DNA of 64,000 bases from CAYQOX01 sp964419335 (GCA_964419335.1 CAYQOX010000002.1:100027-164026); one strand, 5' to 3'; shown: positions 53,278 through 62,714, counted from the first letter of the stretch. Made by a program: numbers and translations. Notes: a model not told the origin generated them from the letters alone.

Positions 53278-55089
53278 TTAACTCAGTTTCATTATGCGCA
53301 TCATTTCTTCGATGCGATGGCGATAGGTGGCGTGGTGAAGGACGAACTCTTGACCCGCACGCGCCATCTCTTCACGTTTATCTTTATGATATAAATAATA
53401 CTCGGTTTTGTCTCGTAATTCTTCTGGAGTGTGAAAACAATCGAGATGCTGTCCGATTGTGAACTCTTCTTCGATCATGGGGCGGTATTCGGTTAGAAGA
53501 AAACCGCCGGCGGCGAGTACGTCGTAAATACGGGGATTGGTGGAATTAACACACTGTACATGAAATACATTCACGTTAATCTGGCTATGAAAATAGACCC
53601 CGGGGAGTTCTTCTAAATATTTGGGGGCTTGGCCGCTATGGCATTCGCTCAATTCTTCGGCCCATTCCGGCTTAGCCCATTCGGGTGCTCCATACGTTAC
53701 CAAACCGAAATCTTTCAAAGGCTTAAGTGTACGCAGACGGCGTAAGTAGGTGGCTCGTTCTTCCAAATAAAGCACGACGAAGCCGCGGTAGGGTAAGCGT
53801 TCCCGCCCGGGTGAGGTCTCGAAGCGTTCTTCTAATGAGATTGTCGGATCGCGCAAATAATCTTCTACAATGGAATCAAGAATTTCCACAAACTCCGGGT
53901 CCCGCCGCAGCCAAAAGGCGCGTACGGCTTGGAAGCGCTGGGCTGCTAGGGCGCCTACGAAACTAATCGCGGGACCTTCTTTTTGCGGCCAGGATTGTCC
54001 CGGCTCACATTCAGAATTGGGACGAATGCCGGCCGCTGTGGCCAAGAGATAGCCTTGTTTTCCGCTTAACTTTTGTAAATAAGGAAGATAGGTTGGGTCA
54101 AAAGAGAAATAGTAGTCGGTCGCCTCAATCTCTTCTTTACTGGTTTCCACGCGTTTGGGACTATCCATGAACCACAGGATTTTTTTGATGGGAAATTCTT
54201 TCAAATAATGCACTCCCTCGGGGGAGAGCGTGTTGCGATTCATCCAAAAAAGAATGTCGGGAAAGTGTTCGCGGGTGTATACCAGCCAAATGAAGGTGTT
54301 GAGAAAGCGCAGCAAGCGTTGATTGCCGCTAAAGGTTTGTACCTCACAGCCTTGGTGTTGAAAACCTTTGGCAATGGCATGCGCGAGGTAGTCATGTTCG
54401 GGTTCGACCATAACGACTTTTTTGACATGATCGCCCTGGTCCTGGATTTGCTCATAATGGGTTCTAAGATCCTGCAGGTATTGTTGCGAAGCGCTGTGTA
54501 CGGTGGTGGCGAGTTGGGTTAACTGTTCTTTGAGGATATCCATCATGCGCCCGAGTTCCTCATCGCGGGTACTGCCGCACATCACCGTAATCGGCGGTAA
54601 GAGGGCGACCGGGTTTTTTTGGACAAAATCCAGCACCGCATTGATTGGTTTTTCGTCGAGGAGTAAAATCGTCCGGTCTGATCGCAGTACGTCGGTCCAA
54701 TCCATGAAGAAAAGCGATTGAAAAAATAGATCGAGACGATCTTCGACCAACAGCATGCGTTGTGCGTGCCGTCCCTTTCGCATATTGGGATAAAGGGTAA
54801 ACGGAACGTATCCCAGTCCGGGGCGTAGGATAATAAATAGAGATTGTTTTTGCCAGTCGGTTTGCTGGATAGTATTCTTGGCCGCTTCCCATGGATTCTC
54901 GGGGCCGTGGATCCAGTCCTTTTTTGCATCTCTTTTTTTGCAGCGATAAGAATTGGATTCGAACACTCCAATTTCGTAAGTATTCGTTTGATCTTTGAGC
55001 GTTTGCAGCGTCTCTTGGTATTGGGGATACAGTTCCCCGATTAATTGCATGTTTCGCTGAAATAGCTCGTGTTGATTATTTGGCTCCAT
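53278..55089 (-). CDS. CgeB-like glycosyltransferase
   Basis: The start is set at 55089, where ATG is preceded by GGGTG. The 603-residue protein has an N-terminal domain of about 230 residues and then a CgeB/GT-4-like part: KKVVMVEPEHDYLAHAIAKGFQHQG, KILWFMDSPKR, VEATDYYFSFDPTYLPYLQ and the family 1 signature NVFHVQCVNSTNPRIYDVLAAGGFLLTEYRPMIEEEF. It should add sugars to a surface or protein substrate. The long N-domain is not recognised. Confidence 0.75.
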   Translation of the reverse strand: MEPNNQHELFQRNMQLIGELYPQYQETLQTLKDQTNTYEIGVFESNSYRCKKRDAKKDWIHGPENPWEAAKNTIQQTDWQKQSLFIILRPGLGYVPFTLYPNMRKGRHAQRMLLVEDRLDLFFQSLFFMDWTDVLRSDRTILLLDEKPINAVLDFVQKNPVALLPPITVMCGSTRDEELGRMMDILKEQLTQLATTVHSASQQYLQDLRTHYEQIQDQGDHVKKVVMVEPEHDYLAHAIAKGFQHQGCEVQTFSGNQRLLRFLNTFIWLVYTREHFPDILFWMNRNTLSPEGVHYLKEFPIKKILWFMDSPKRVETSKEEIEATDYYFSFDPTYLPYLQKLSGKQGYLLATAAGIRPNSECEPGQSWPQKEGPAISFVGALAAQRFQAVRAFWLRRDPEFVEILDSIVEDYLRDPTISLEERFETSPGRERLPYRGFVVLYLEERATYLRRLRTLKPLKDFGLVTYGAPEWAKPEWAEELSECHSGQAPKYLEELPGVYFHSQINVNVFHVQCVNSTNPRIYDVLAAGGFLLTEYRPMIEEEFTIGQHLDCFHTPEELRDKTEYYLYHKDKREEMARAGQEFVLHHATYRHRIEEMMRIMKLS

Positions 55090-55292
55090 TATCAATTTAC
55101 ACCCTGCCATTTACTTATCATTCGAAAAATCAAGAGGTAACTCCAACTTTGTACCAAGCTACAACAGATTGTTCTTGGTTTCCAGTTCAATTTGTATGAA
55201 ATGGGGAAGGAAGCAAAAAATACTCTCCATTTTGCGTATGATTCTTTATTAATAAGAGACTTTGCACAAAAAAAGATGAAAGGACGAAAAAG

Positions 55293-55535
55293 ATGCTAAA
55301 ACAAATATGGGATTTTTTGGATAATAAGAAGACGGTTATCGGGGGAACGATGATGCTGATGGCCATGATTTTCGAAAAACTCGTGGGGATATGGATGGGG
55401 GATTCACCACCGGATTGGGCACCGAAAACGATCGAGACCTTGTATTATTTAGGGAGTGTGTTTACTGGGGTAGGCTTGAGCCACAAGGGAGTAAAAAATC
55501 TTCAGAAAAAGAAGACTAACGAAGCGCCTCAATGA
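55293..55535 (+). CDS. Holin-like small membrane protein
   Basis: The 80-residue protein opens with IWDFLDNKKTVIGGTMMLMAMIFEKL and has two hydrophobic helices (about 14-32 and 46-63), a layout seen in small phage holin-like proteins (LDGKKT...). A good site (GAAAGGACG) precedes the ATG. Its last 20 bases overlap the end of fliN on the opposite strand. It may be a leftover phage lysis gene; it lies 9 kb from the capsid cassette. Confidence 0.55.
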   Translation: MLKQIWDFLDNKKTVIGGTMMLMAMIFEKLVGIWMGDSPPDWAPKTIETLYYLGSVFTGVGLSHKGVKNLQKKKTNEAPQ

Positions 55536-56049
55536 TTTCTTGAATTGAGTCGATATCGGTTACGCGAACCCCGAAATTTTCGCCAATAACGATCATTTCG
55601 CCTTTGGCAAACGGTTTCTTATTGATAAGCAAATCGACCGGTTCTCCATTAAGCTTTTGTAATTCAATGACCGAGCCGGAACCCATTTCCAGTACTTTGC
55701 GTACTGTCGATTGGGTTGTCCCAAGCTCCACCCGAATTTCCAGGTCAAGATTAAGAATGACCTCCAAATTGGTCGCATCGGTGGGCATTTCCTCTTCATC
55801 GAATGAATCGAACTCGGCCGGTTGAACGTTGATCGGTTCATCGATTTTGGAAGAATGCCGCAATTTGGTCTTTTTGGAAGGCGCCTGTTGATATGGCTGC
55901 TCATCAAAATCCTGTTGTTCATAGGGAGGGTGCTGTTGGGCTTGAGGTTGAGAAGAGTCTTCCTCGCTCTCTTCCTCCTGCTCTGCACCTTTCCCCAAAC
56001 CGGCTTTCAATAGGGCATCGATTTCTTCTTGCGATAAAAAGTCACTCAT
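55516..56049 (-). CDS. fliN: Flagellar motor switch protein FliN/FliY
   Basis: I set the start at 56049, where the protein begins MSDFLSQEEIDALLKAG, a FliM/FliY-type N-terminal peptide that binds CheY-P. A charged Gln-rich linker follows, then the FliN domain (about 100-177: VILNLDLEIRVELGTTQSTVRKVLEMGSGSVIELQKLNGEPVDLLINKKPFAKGEM). This forms the C-ring in flagella, or its homologue in type III secretion. No other flagellar gene is within the window. Confidence 0.9.
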   Translation of the reverse strand: MSDFLSQEEIDALLKAGLGKGAEQEEESEEDSSQPQAQQHPPYEQQDFDEQPYQQAPSKKTKLRHSSKIDEPINVQPAEFDSFDEEEMPTDATNLEVILNLDLEIRVELGTTQSTVRKVLEMGSGSVIELQKLNGEPVDLLINKKPFAKGEMIVIGENFGVRVTDIDSIQEIIEALR

Positions 56050-56191
56050 ACTCGATTTCGCTTGAAAAGTGGAATGAAGATCGTCGCTTGGATATTTCAC
56101 CTGCCATTATTTTAACACAGGCTTCTCATTCGTCTATATAATTTATCGCTTTTTCTCCCGGAGGAATAAGCGGAGAAAGGGAAAAGACTTA

Positions 56192-57016
56192 TTATAATTT
56201 CAGTTTTTTCTTTAATTTTTGGTACTCTTTGTAAGCGTAACGAAAGACGGCTTCGTAGTACTCGTTCCAATCGTAGTAATGTTGTTTAAATCCATCGGGG
56301 GAGATGAGTGAACGTCCCAGCGAGTCTTTTCCTCCGATGAATGGATCGAGCGATTCTACGATGCCGATGAAGTTCACCCCATAACCGACCGGAAAGGGAT
56401 AAGGACAGTTGGGGGGTTCGGGGCCGGTATGCTCAATTCGGACCAAGCCGATCATTTTTACATGCGAGAGGGTCGCTCCTACTTGTTGGTAGGCTTCGCG
56501 GCGGAAGGTATCTTCCGGCGATTCTCCCACGTCGATCCGGCCGCCAATGATTTCCCATCCGCGGCCTGGGACATTGGCTAAAACCAGTTGGTCCTTATGG
56601 AAGACAAACCCCCCTGCAATGCTGGTTAGTTCAGTCGCGGGGAGATATTCGGTCGCCTCAAATGAGATAATGGTATTATCACCCCAGGTCGTTGTGGGAA
56701 ACTCGGGAACCGAGGGAGTACGCTTGGAACGGTTTTTTTGCTTGGATGAGGTTTTCTTTTTCGAACTCGTACTCGACTTTTTCGGAGAAGATTTTTTTGT
56801 GGCTGTGGTTTTCTTTTTGCTTGTTTGCGAGGAAGTGCTCTTTGCGCTAGATTTCTTCTCACTCTTTTTTTTGGCAGCCGTCTGTTTACTTGCGGTTTTC
56901 TTTTCTGGAGATTTTTTTGTGGTCGAGGTTTTCTTGCTTGAGGCAGTAGATTCCTGGGTCCCCGTAGTTTTTTTCTTTTTGGATTCTTCCGATTTTTTTG
57001 ATTGGGCCGCTGTCAT
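56192..57016 (-). CDS. Nudix-fold protein with histone-H1-like tail
   Basis: The first 100 residues are a Lys/Ser/Thr-rich tail (KKKTTATKKSSPKKSS) like histone H1 or Hc1. The rest is a Nudix fold (about 110-274) with a box G159-x5-E165-x7-R173-E174, but the usual EE pair that holds magnesium is Gln177-Gln178 (REAYQQVGA). The usual Gly180 is kept. A loss or change of hydrolase activity is likely. The tail suggests nucleic-acid binding. The C-terminal end, EYQKLKKKLKL, is again basic. Confidence 0.75.
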   Translation of the reverse strand: MTAAQSKKSEESKKKKTTGTQESTASSKKTSTTKKSPEKKTASKQTAAKKKSEKKSSAKSTSSQTSKKKTTATKKSSPKKSSTSSKKKTSSKQKNRSKRTPSVPEFPTTTWGDNTIISFEATEYLPATELTSIAGGFVFHKDQLVLANVPGRGWEIIGGRIDVGESPEDTFRREAYQQVGATLSHVKMIGLVRIEHTGPEPPNCPYPFPVGYGVNFIGIVESLDPFIGGKDSLGRSLISPDGFKQHYYDWNEYYEAVFRYAYKEYQKLKKKLKL

Positions 57017-57468
57017 TTTTGCAATCTCGAGTCGATGGGGTAAAGTGTAAGTTTATACTTTTAGGCTTATTATGTATCGACTGGTTTTTTGGGGTTCTAA
57101 GTAAATCGCGAAATGACTCTCGTTGACCACCTGCATTTGTTAACATCTATTATAGGCGTTTTGATGCCATGTTGGCAACGTCCAAGTGTCATATAAATAC
57201 TAGGAATTTTATAGGGTACAAAGAATATGTAAAATTATTATTCAATATGTTAAAAATAATAATATTTTACAGCCTTAGTATGCAATTTCTTAAGGGATTA
57301 GGGAAGAAATCAATGGATTATCTGTTTGAATATCAACACTTTGTTCATAGTAACTGGAATTTTTCCCTTCATAATAAGATTAGGCTTTAGGGAAAACGTA
57401 TCTTTATTATATTTCTTGGGTAGAATTAAAATGAGTATTTTCATGAGCCTAGATTTGGAAGAAATCGA
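57017..57468. other. AT-rich gap without recognised genes
   Basis: This 452-base gap lies between the divergent Nudix and phosphatase-like genes. It is rich in A and T, especially around 57180-57440, and holds a small open frame that has no ribosome-binding site and no recognisable product. Promoters for both neighbours are expected here, but none is convincing. Confidence 0.4.
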
Positions 57469-59301
57469 ATGAAAAAACATCTACTAACGTGTTTATATTC
57501 GGGATTATCTCTTGGATTACTTTTTTTTATTCTCGCTTGTTGGATTCTCACGCTGATTCACCCGGGATACTTAAATTCTTTTCCTCTGTTTTTATTGCTT
57601 GTTGGAGTGGGATCTACTTTTGGATTTGTTCTTGGGATGGGGGGCCTTTTATGGCTCTTTGATTTTTTCGGGAGGCAAAGTTCAAAGTTTCATTTTATAC
57701 TACAGCGGCTTACTTCAGGTAAAATGCTAATTCTTGTACTTCTTGTGTCGATCCTGTCGCTGGCGGCTTTGAGGCTTCTTGCTTGGCAGCTGGAACCTCG
57801 TTGGAAACCGGAGAAACGCCCGAATTTGTTGATTTTAGGGCTGGATGGGGCGACCTGGGATATCATGGAACCCATGATGGACGAAGGAAAACTCCCCCAT
57901 CTCAAGCGCTTACGTGAGCAAGGCGCTTATGGCGTTTTGCAAAGTTTGGAGCCCATGGATTCACCGGTTTTGTGGGCCTCGATCGCCACCGGTCGTCCTC
58001 CTGGAGAGCATGGCGTTACCGGTTTTTTTTCCAACCGGGATGAGTTCACGGCGGTACGATTTTGGGATTTATGTAAATCCCATCATATCCGGGTGGGATT
58101 ATGCTCCTGGCTGCTTACTTGGCCGTTGCGGGATCCCTTTTCGTTTGTTATTCCCTCTTGGATAGCGCAAACACCCGAAACGTATCCATCTGAGTATTCC
58201 TGCTTTCAAGAAAGTTACTTAGAAATGGGGCAGGATGGGGGGAAATTGCCTGTGGGAGAAACGTTATGGCGGTGCTTCACTCAAGGGGCTCGGCTGCAGG
58301 CTTTGCAAAAGCAGGGATGGTTTTACGGAAGAGATTGGCTGGGGATGACAGAAGAAGAGCGCCTGGCGGCTAAATCCATGGCCGATGTGCCTTTACGGAC
58401 GGATTTGTTTCTCACTTTGTTAGATCGCTATCAGCCTCAAGCCGCCGCATTTATCCTTTATGGCACGGATAAACTTGGCCACCGTTTTTGGCATTATTTG
58501 GAACCGGCGTCTTTTGATCATGTCGATCCGGAAAAAATCGATCAATTTCAAGAGGTTATTCCCCGTTATTATGAGGCTGCCGACCGTGCCTTTGGCCAAA
58601 TTCTGGCCGCTTGTCCGGAAGATACCACGGTTATGGTTCTCTCCGATCATGGAATGAAAGCCGATACAGCTTTCCCTCGCCAATTCTTTTTCAACCTTGA
58701 TGCATGGATGGAACTTGCCGAGGGCTATGGGAAAGTACAACCTTCCTTCATTAACCGCCGCTTGATTCTCAAACCCCGTATCGAAGACACAGGCGAACTC
58801 AACCGCATCGTTGAATTCTTTGAAGCGGTAAAATTTGAAGAGAATGATGAGCCTGTCTTTTCTGTTACCCAGGATGAAGAAGGGGATTATGTGGTTCGGA
58901 CTACTTTTTCGCTTACATGGCATCCAGAATCTCCTTTGAATGAAAATGAGCATTTGATTCTCCAAGGATCGACTTACCGCATTTCTGAATTATTTTTTTC
59001 CCGTGGATTTTCGGGGAATCATGATCCCGAGGGCATCTTTATCCTTTCTGGGCCTCAAATACGAGATAAAATCGAGCTCGAGGAGATTGATTTGTTGGAT
59101 ATCGCCCCCACGGTGATGGCATTGTTAGACTTGCCCATTAGCCGTGAGTTGCCGGGACGGATTATGACAGAAGCCTTTGATACGCCTTTATCTCCGCAGT
59201 ATGTAGATGAATATCCCCCTATGCCCCAGTGGGAAGAGATGGATCTAGAGCGGTCAGAATCTTATATGGAACGTTTACGAAGTGTAGGATATATTGAGTA
59301 A
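57469..59301 (+). CDS. Membrane-anchored alkaline phosphatase superfamily protein
   Basis: Three transmembrane helices (about 9-29, 38-63 and 85-104) precede a phosphodiesterase/AP-superfamily domain (about 115-600): ILGLDGATWDIMEP with a metal-binding Asp, nucleophile region MDSPVLWASIATGRPPGEHGV, YGTDKLGHRFWHY and VLSDHGMKAD. The nucleophile Thr/Ser is Ser in MDSPVLW, less usual than Thr. The substrate may be a lipid- or sugar-phosphate. It is on the plus strand and probably co-transcribed with the small membrane protein behind it. Confidence 0.82.
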   Translation: MKKHLLTCLYSGLSLGLLFFILACWILTLIHPGYLNSFPLFLLLVGVGSTFGFVLGMGGLLWLFDFFGRQSSKFHFILQRLTSGKMLILVLLVSILSLAALRLLAWQLEPRWKPEKRPNLLILGLDGATWDIMEPMMDEGKLPHLKRLREQGAYGVLQSLEPMDSPVLWASIATGRPPGEHGVTGFFSNRDEFTAVRFWDLCKSHHIRVGLCSWLLTWPLRDPFSFVIPSWIAQTPETYPSEYSCFQESYLEMGQDGGKLPVGETLWRCFTQGARLQALQKQGWFYGRDWLGMTEEERLAAKSMADVPLRTDLFLTLLDRYQPQAAAFILYGTDKLGHRFWHYLEPASFDHVDPEKIDQFQEVIPRYYEAADRAFGQILAACPEDTTVMVLSDHGMKADTAFPRQFFFNLDAWMELAEGYGKVQPSFINRRLILKPRIEDTGELNRIVEFFEAVKFEENDEPVFSVTQDEEGDYVVRTTFSLTWHPESPLNENEHLILQGSTYRISELFFSRGFSGNHDPEGIFILSGPQIRDKIELEEIDLLDIAPTVMALLDLPISRELPGRIMTEAFDTPLSPQYVDEYPPMPQWEEMDLERSESYMERLRSVGYIE

Positions 59302-59335
59302 ATCACGTCAAAACGAGGTTAGAGTTAGTAGAATT

Positions 59336-59545
59336 ATGGAAAATAAGCAAGAATGGATTAAATGTTCGGCTGTTGCTGTGGGATTTTATCTCATTGTTTA
59401 TATCTTACTCGCCCATTATTTTTGGGGATTTTTGAATCCATGGTTGATTCTCGTTATCTTACTCTTGCTTGCAGGAGATATATGGGGATTAAAATGGATG
59501 ATTCAACGCCAAGTGGAAGAACGAGACAAAAACGACAACGAATAG
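59336..59545 (+). CDS. Small two-helix membrane protein
   Basis: A 69-residue protein with two hydrophobic helices (KCSAVAVGFYLIVYILLAHY and NPWLILVILLLLAGDIWGL) and a charged C-terminal tail (RQVEERDKNDNE). It begins 35 bases after the phosphatase-like gene; a TTG start at 59294 overlapping that gene is also possible. No function can be assigned. Confidence 0.55.
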   Translation: MENKQEWIKCSAVAVGFYLIVYILLAHYFWGFLNPWLILVILLLLAGDIWGLKWMIQRQVEERDKNDNE

Positions 59546-59565
59546 CCGGACTTTATTGTTTATGG

Positions 59566-59650
59566 CTCATCGTGAAAGTGAGCACTTTTTTTGGACAAAC
59601 GCTTCGGGGATGTGTTCCGCTTGTCTCCGCGCGGCCTTAAGGGCCGCTTG
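59566..59650 (+). repeat. 85-base repeat with palindromic end, copy 1
   Basis: The sequence from CTCATCGTGAAAGTGAGCAC to the end GGCCTTAAGGGCCGCTTG recurs at 63915-64000 with 5 substitutions (all transitions) and one T insertion. It has an inner dyad AAAGTG/CACTTT near its left end, a T run, and a palindrome GCGGCC-TTAAG-GGCCGC near the right end. It lies in a 723-base gap with no supported gene. Confidence 0.8.
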
Positions 59651-59811
59651 CTCCGAAAGCCGCTCCACACAGGCCCCTTCAGCGTTCAGGTTCGATTCAT
59701 ATCCATTGAAAATAGCCATGGTTCTCACTTTATGAATCATGTCCTGTTTTCTTTAAAATATACTCAAAAACAGGATGAACCTTATTTATGGAGATAAAAA
59801 AGGATAAAAAA

Positions 59812-59870
59812 AAGGCCCGATGTAATGGGGACACCGGGCTTGGGGAGGAAAGTGCGAAGTAAGTCTTCGC
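59812..59870. terminator. Tandem hairpins with T runs
   Basis: Two hairpins follow each other: GCCCG..CGGGC (59815-59819 with 59835-59839, one internal mismatch) and GCGAAG/CTTCGC (59854-59859 with 59865-59870). On the minus strand the first is followed by a run of eight T residues, so it is a good minus-strand terminator. No minus-strand gene is known in this gap; an unannotated antisense RNA is possible. The rest of the gap to 60268 is AT-rich and shows nothing else. Confidence 0.5.
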
Positions 59871-60268
59871 TGTATTTGTTTGGGGTGAATCATTTTCTTT
59901 TTTAATGATTTCGCTTAAATATATACGCAGATTCCATGCCAAAATAGGATTGGGCAAACGCATTTTTTTGACTCTATTTTGCATAACTGTTTGTAGGTAT
60001 TGAGTTTATGGTATTTTGTTGTGCGAGGAATGGGGCTCATTTTTTGATTTTTCACTCAAATAAGTAATGTAAATCATTGTTTTTTATAAAGTAATCGTTC
60101 CATTTTATGTTCGATATGAGACACCTTGTTCAAAATAGTACATCATTTTGATAAACATTGGTTATCTCTAGGAACTCGCCGGGACGGAAGACGGTTTTAG
60201 TTTATATTTCTGTTAGTTATTCATTTTGTTAGATTTCCGTTAATAATTAGGTTGAAAGGAAGCACATC

Positions 60269-61723
60269 ATGAGAATGAAATTATCGTTATCAATTTTATA
60301 TTTCCTGTCATGTTTACTTTCTACTCAGGGCGAAGAAATTCTTTCTCTTAAATCTGAGCGTCAACTTTTTGTGGATGAATATCTCCTGGAGCGGACTCAA
60401 GATTTATCGCTTCGGCTGCATCATCCGGTGGAGCAGAATGTGGCTTTGGAATTCGACAAGCCTTGGGAAGGGCGCTATTGTGCTTATATCACGGTAATCC
60501 AGGATGAAGATGTCTATCGCATGTATTACCGGGGCTCGCCTAAGGCGGGGAAGGATGGGAATTACAATGAAGTAACGTGTTATGCCGAAAGTGAAGATGG
60601 AATTCATTGGCACCGGCCCAATGTGGGGATTTATGAATATGAGGAGTCAGAAGAAAACAATATCATTTTGAAAGATCTTCCTCCATTTTCTCATAATTTT
60701 TGTCCTTTTTTGGATACGAATCCGGAAGCCTCTTCCTCGGCGCGTTATAAAGCCTTAGCGGGAACGAAAGAGAGCGGGCTGGTGGCTTTCATTTCAACTG
60801 ATGGGATCCATTGGAAAAAAATGCGTGAGGAACCGGTTATTACTGAGGGGGCATTTGATTCGCAGAATGTCTCATTTTGGTCGGAGTCTGAAGAGCAGTA
60901 CGTCTGTTATTTTCGCACTTGGAGTCAAGGTGAATTTCAAGGGTACCGCACGATCAGCCGAGCTACGTCAAAGGATTTTATCCATTGGTCAGAACCTGTA
61001 GAAATGTCCTATGGTGATACACCTCGAGAGCATCTCTATACGAATCAGACTCGGCCTTATTTTCGCGCGCCTCAAATTTATCTTTCGCTCGCGGCACGTT
61101 TTATGCCAGGAAGGCAGGTTCTAACGGCCGAGCGATTTCAAGCATTGGGTGGTGAGAAAGCCTATGCGGGGGATTGTTCTGATACAGTGTTGATGAGCAC
61201 CCGTGGGGGAGAGGGGTATAACCGTACTTTTATGGAAGGATTCATTCGGCCTGGTTTGGGGCTTTCCAACTGGTCCTCGCGCAGCAACTATACCGCGTGC
61301 GGAGTCGTTCCCACAGGCGAGGGCGAGATTTCTATGTATGTCCAACGGCGCTATGGCCAGCGGGGTCATTATTTACGAAGGCTTAGCTTACGAACCGATG
61401 GCTTTGTTTCTCTTCATGGGGATTATGAAAGCGGGGAAGCAGTGACCTATCCTTTTACCTTTCGGGGAGATCAATTGTTGATCAATTACTCTACTTCCGC
61501 AGCGGGGAGTATTTGGGTAGAAATCTTGGATCAAGCGGGGGACCCGATACCAGGATTTACTCAAGAGGATTGTGTAGAAATCATCGGGGATGAGGTTGAG
61601 CGTAAAGTACTTTGGAAAGAGTCGTCCGATCTTTCGGCACTGCAAGATCAAGCGATTCGATTGCGTTTTGTCCTTAAGGACGCGGATTGTTATTCTTTTC
61701 AATTTCGTGAGGCGGGTGAATAG
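60269..61723 (+). CDS. Secreted glycosidase-like five-bladed propeller protein
   Basis: A signal peptide (about 1-21, ending STQG) is followed by a GH32/GH43-like propeller: LKSERQLFVDEYLLE, the repeated SEDGIHWHRPN, STDGIHWKKM and TSKDFIHWSEPV motifs, each at a blade end. The C-terminal about 110 residues form a beta-sandwich (FVLKDADCYSFQF). Proteins like this are common in planctomycetes and related phyla. No clear catalytic triad could be read. Likely a glycan-binding or degrading protein. Confidence 0.72.
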   Translation: MRMKLSLSILYFLSCLLSTQGEEILSLKSERQLFVDEYLLERTQDLSLRLHHPVEQNVALEFDKPWEGRYCAYITVIQDEDVYRMYYRGSPKAGKDGNYNEVTCYAESEDGIHWHRPNVGIYEYEESEENNIILKDLPPFSHNFCPFLDTNPEASSSARYKALAGTKESGLVAFISTDGIHWKKMREEPVITEGAFDSQNVSFWSESEEQYVCYFRTWSQGEFQGYRTISRATSKDFIHWSEPVEMSYGDTPREHLYTNQTRPYFRAPQIYLSLAARFMPGRQVLTAERFQALGGEKAYAGDCSDTVLMSTRGGEGYNRTFMEGFIRPGLGLSNWSSRSNYTACGVVPTGEGEISMYVQRRYGQRGHYLRRLSLRTDGFVSLHGDYESGEAVTYPFTFRGDQLLINYSTSAAGSIWVEILDQAGDPIPGFTQEDCVEIIGDEVERKVLWKESSDLSALQDQAIRLRFVLKDADCYSFQFREAGE

Positions 61724-61740
61724 GTGATAAGATAAAGGGA

Positions 61741-61763
61741 GAAGACGGGCTCTTCATTTTTTT
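61741..61763 (+). terminator. Short hairpin terminator
   Basis: GAAGA and TCTTC form a 5-base stem with a 5-base loop, followed by ATTTTTTT. It lies between the propeller gene and the following membrane gene, so the latter may need its own promoter. Confidence 0.45.
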
Positions 61764-61784
61764 GAGAAAGATGGTTTCTATGCG

Positions 61785-62714
61785 ATGAAAGATGCCACAA
61801 AAAATAAATTCGCTCAATTCTTCTTGGTGATATTCGCAGTGGTGCTGTTGGCCGTGGCGATTTATCCCGCGGTGAAAAATCGTGGACCGCAAGTCTTGAT
61901 TCCCTATATGGCTACACTCGGAGGGCTTGCTCTCCTTTTTCTTGTTTATTTACTGAGCACACAAGTTTTAACCAAATATAGGATTCCAGAACAATCAAAA
62001 GTATGGAATGTCATTCTCATCGGGATCGCTCTTTTATTAATCTCTGCCTCATTGACCCCCGTGGTGCAAGAGCATGGAGCCCAAATTTTAGTGAGTTATG
62101 TGAAGGCTTACAGTGGAATCATTGGTACGGTGCTCGCCTTTTTGGTCGCTGGGAAATTGATATCGCTTTTAAATCTTTCACCTCGTGCCTTATTAATTCT
62201 GATTGCTGTGTTGATTGCGAGTATTGCTCTTGGACTCGTGTATGGTGCCCAAGGGATGCCGGCTTTGATTGAGTTCGTGATTGGGTTTTTTACGTTGATG
62301 ATTGTGGCGGCCGTCGTTGTGTTATCTTTTGCTTTTTTGTCGCGGATGCAATCCTCTCCTAATGGGGCAATCGCATTGATTGCGGGAATGGTGTTATGCG
62401 TGAGTTTGTATTATGTAATTCAGCGTAATGAGGAGGGATGGAGTGTGTTGGATGATTTTGCCGGAGGAATGTTTTTTCTGACTTTTTTGACGCTATTTTT
62501 TCTTAGCGTCTTTTGGATTTGTGATGATGCTATGAATCGCGGTGCAGCCTGGTGGCCTTTTTTGTTAGTTTTTTTGTTCACCCTAGGTTCGTATTATTTT
62601 CTTGGTTTATGGGGAATTATCCCCTGGATTATGCTTCTTGCTCTTTGGCTTCTAATTCGTCCCCGCCAAAAGATCAGTAGTAAAGACCGTTGGTACCAAG
62701 ATTTTCGCGCTTGA
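61785..62714 (+). CDS. Polytopic membrane protein of unknown function
   Basis: The 309-residue protein has about nine to ten hydrophobic helices spread along its length (for example FFLVIFAVVLLAVAIYP, VWNVILIGIALLLISASL, AAWWPFLLVFLFTLGSYYFLGL) and a short basic C-terminus. No family motif is recognisable. No strong ribosome-binding site precedes the ATG. Confidence 0.6.
   Translation: MKDATKNKFAQFFLVIFAVVLLAVAIYPAVKNRGPQVLIPYMATLGGLALLFLVYLLSTQVLTKYRIPEQSKVWNVILIGIALLLISASLTPVVQEHGAQILVSYVKAYSGIIGTVLAFLVAGKLISLLNLSPRALLILIAVLIASIALGLVYGAQGMPALIEFVIGFFTLMIVAAVVVLSFAFLSRMQSSPNGAIALIAGMVLCVSLYYVIQRNEEGWSVLDDFAGGMFFLTFLTLFFLSVFWICDDAMNRGAAWWPFLLVFLFTLGSYYFLGLWGIIPWIMLLALWLLIRPRQKISSKDRWYQDFRA

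Noticed and set aside
57169..57390. Open frame of 73 codons in the AT-rich gap
   Set aside because: No ribosome-binding site, no recognisable motif and a composition that follows the AT-rich background.
59591..59797. Open frame of 68 codons across the repeat
   Set aside because: It runs through the palindromic repeat and has no start site or known motif, so it is most likely a chance frame.
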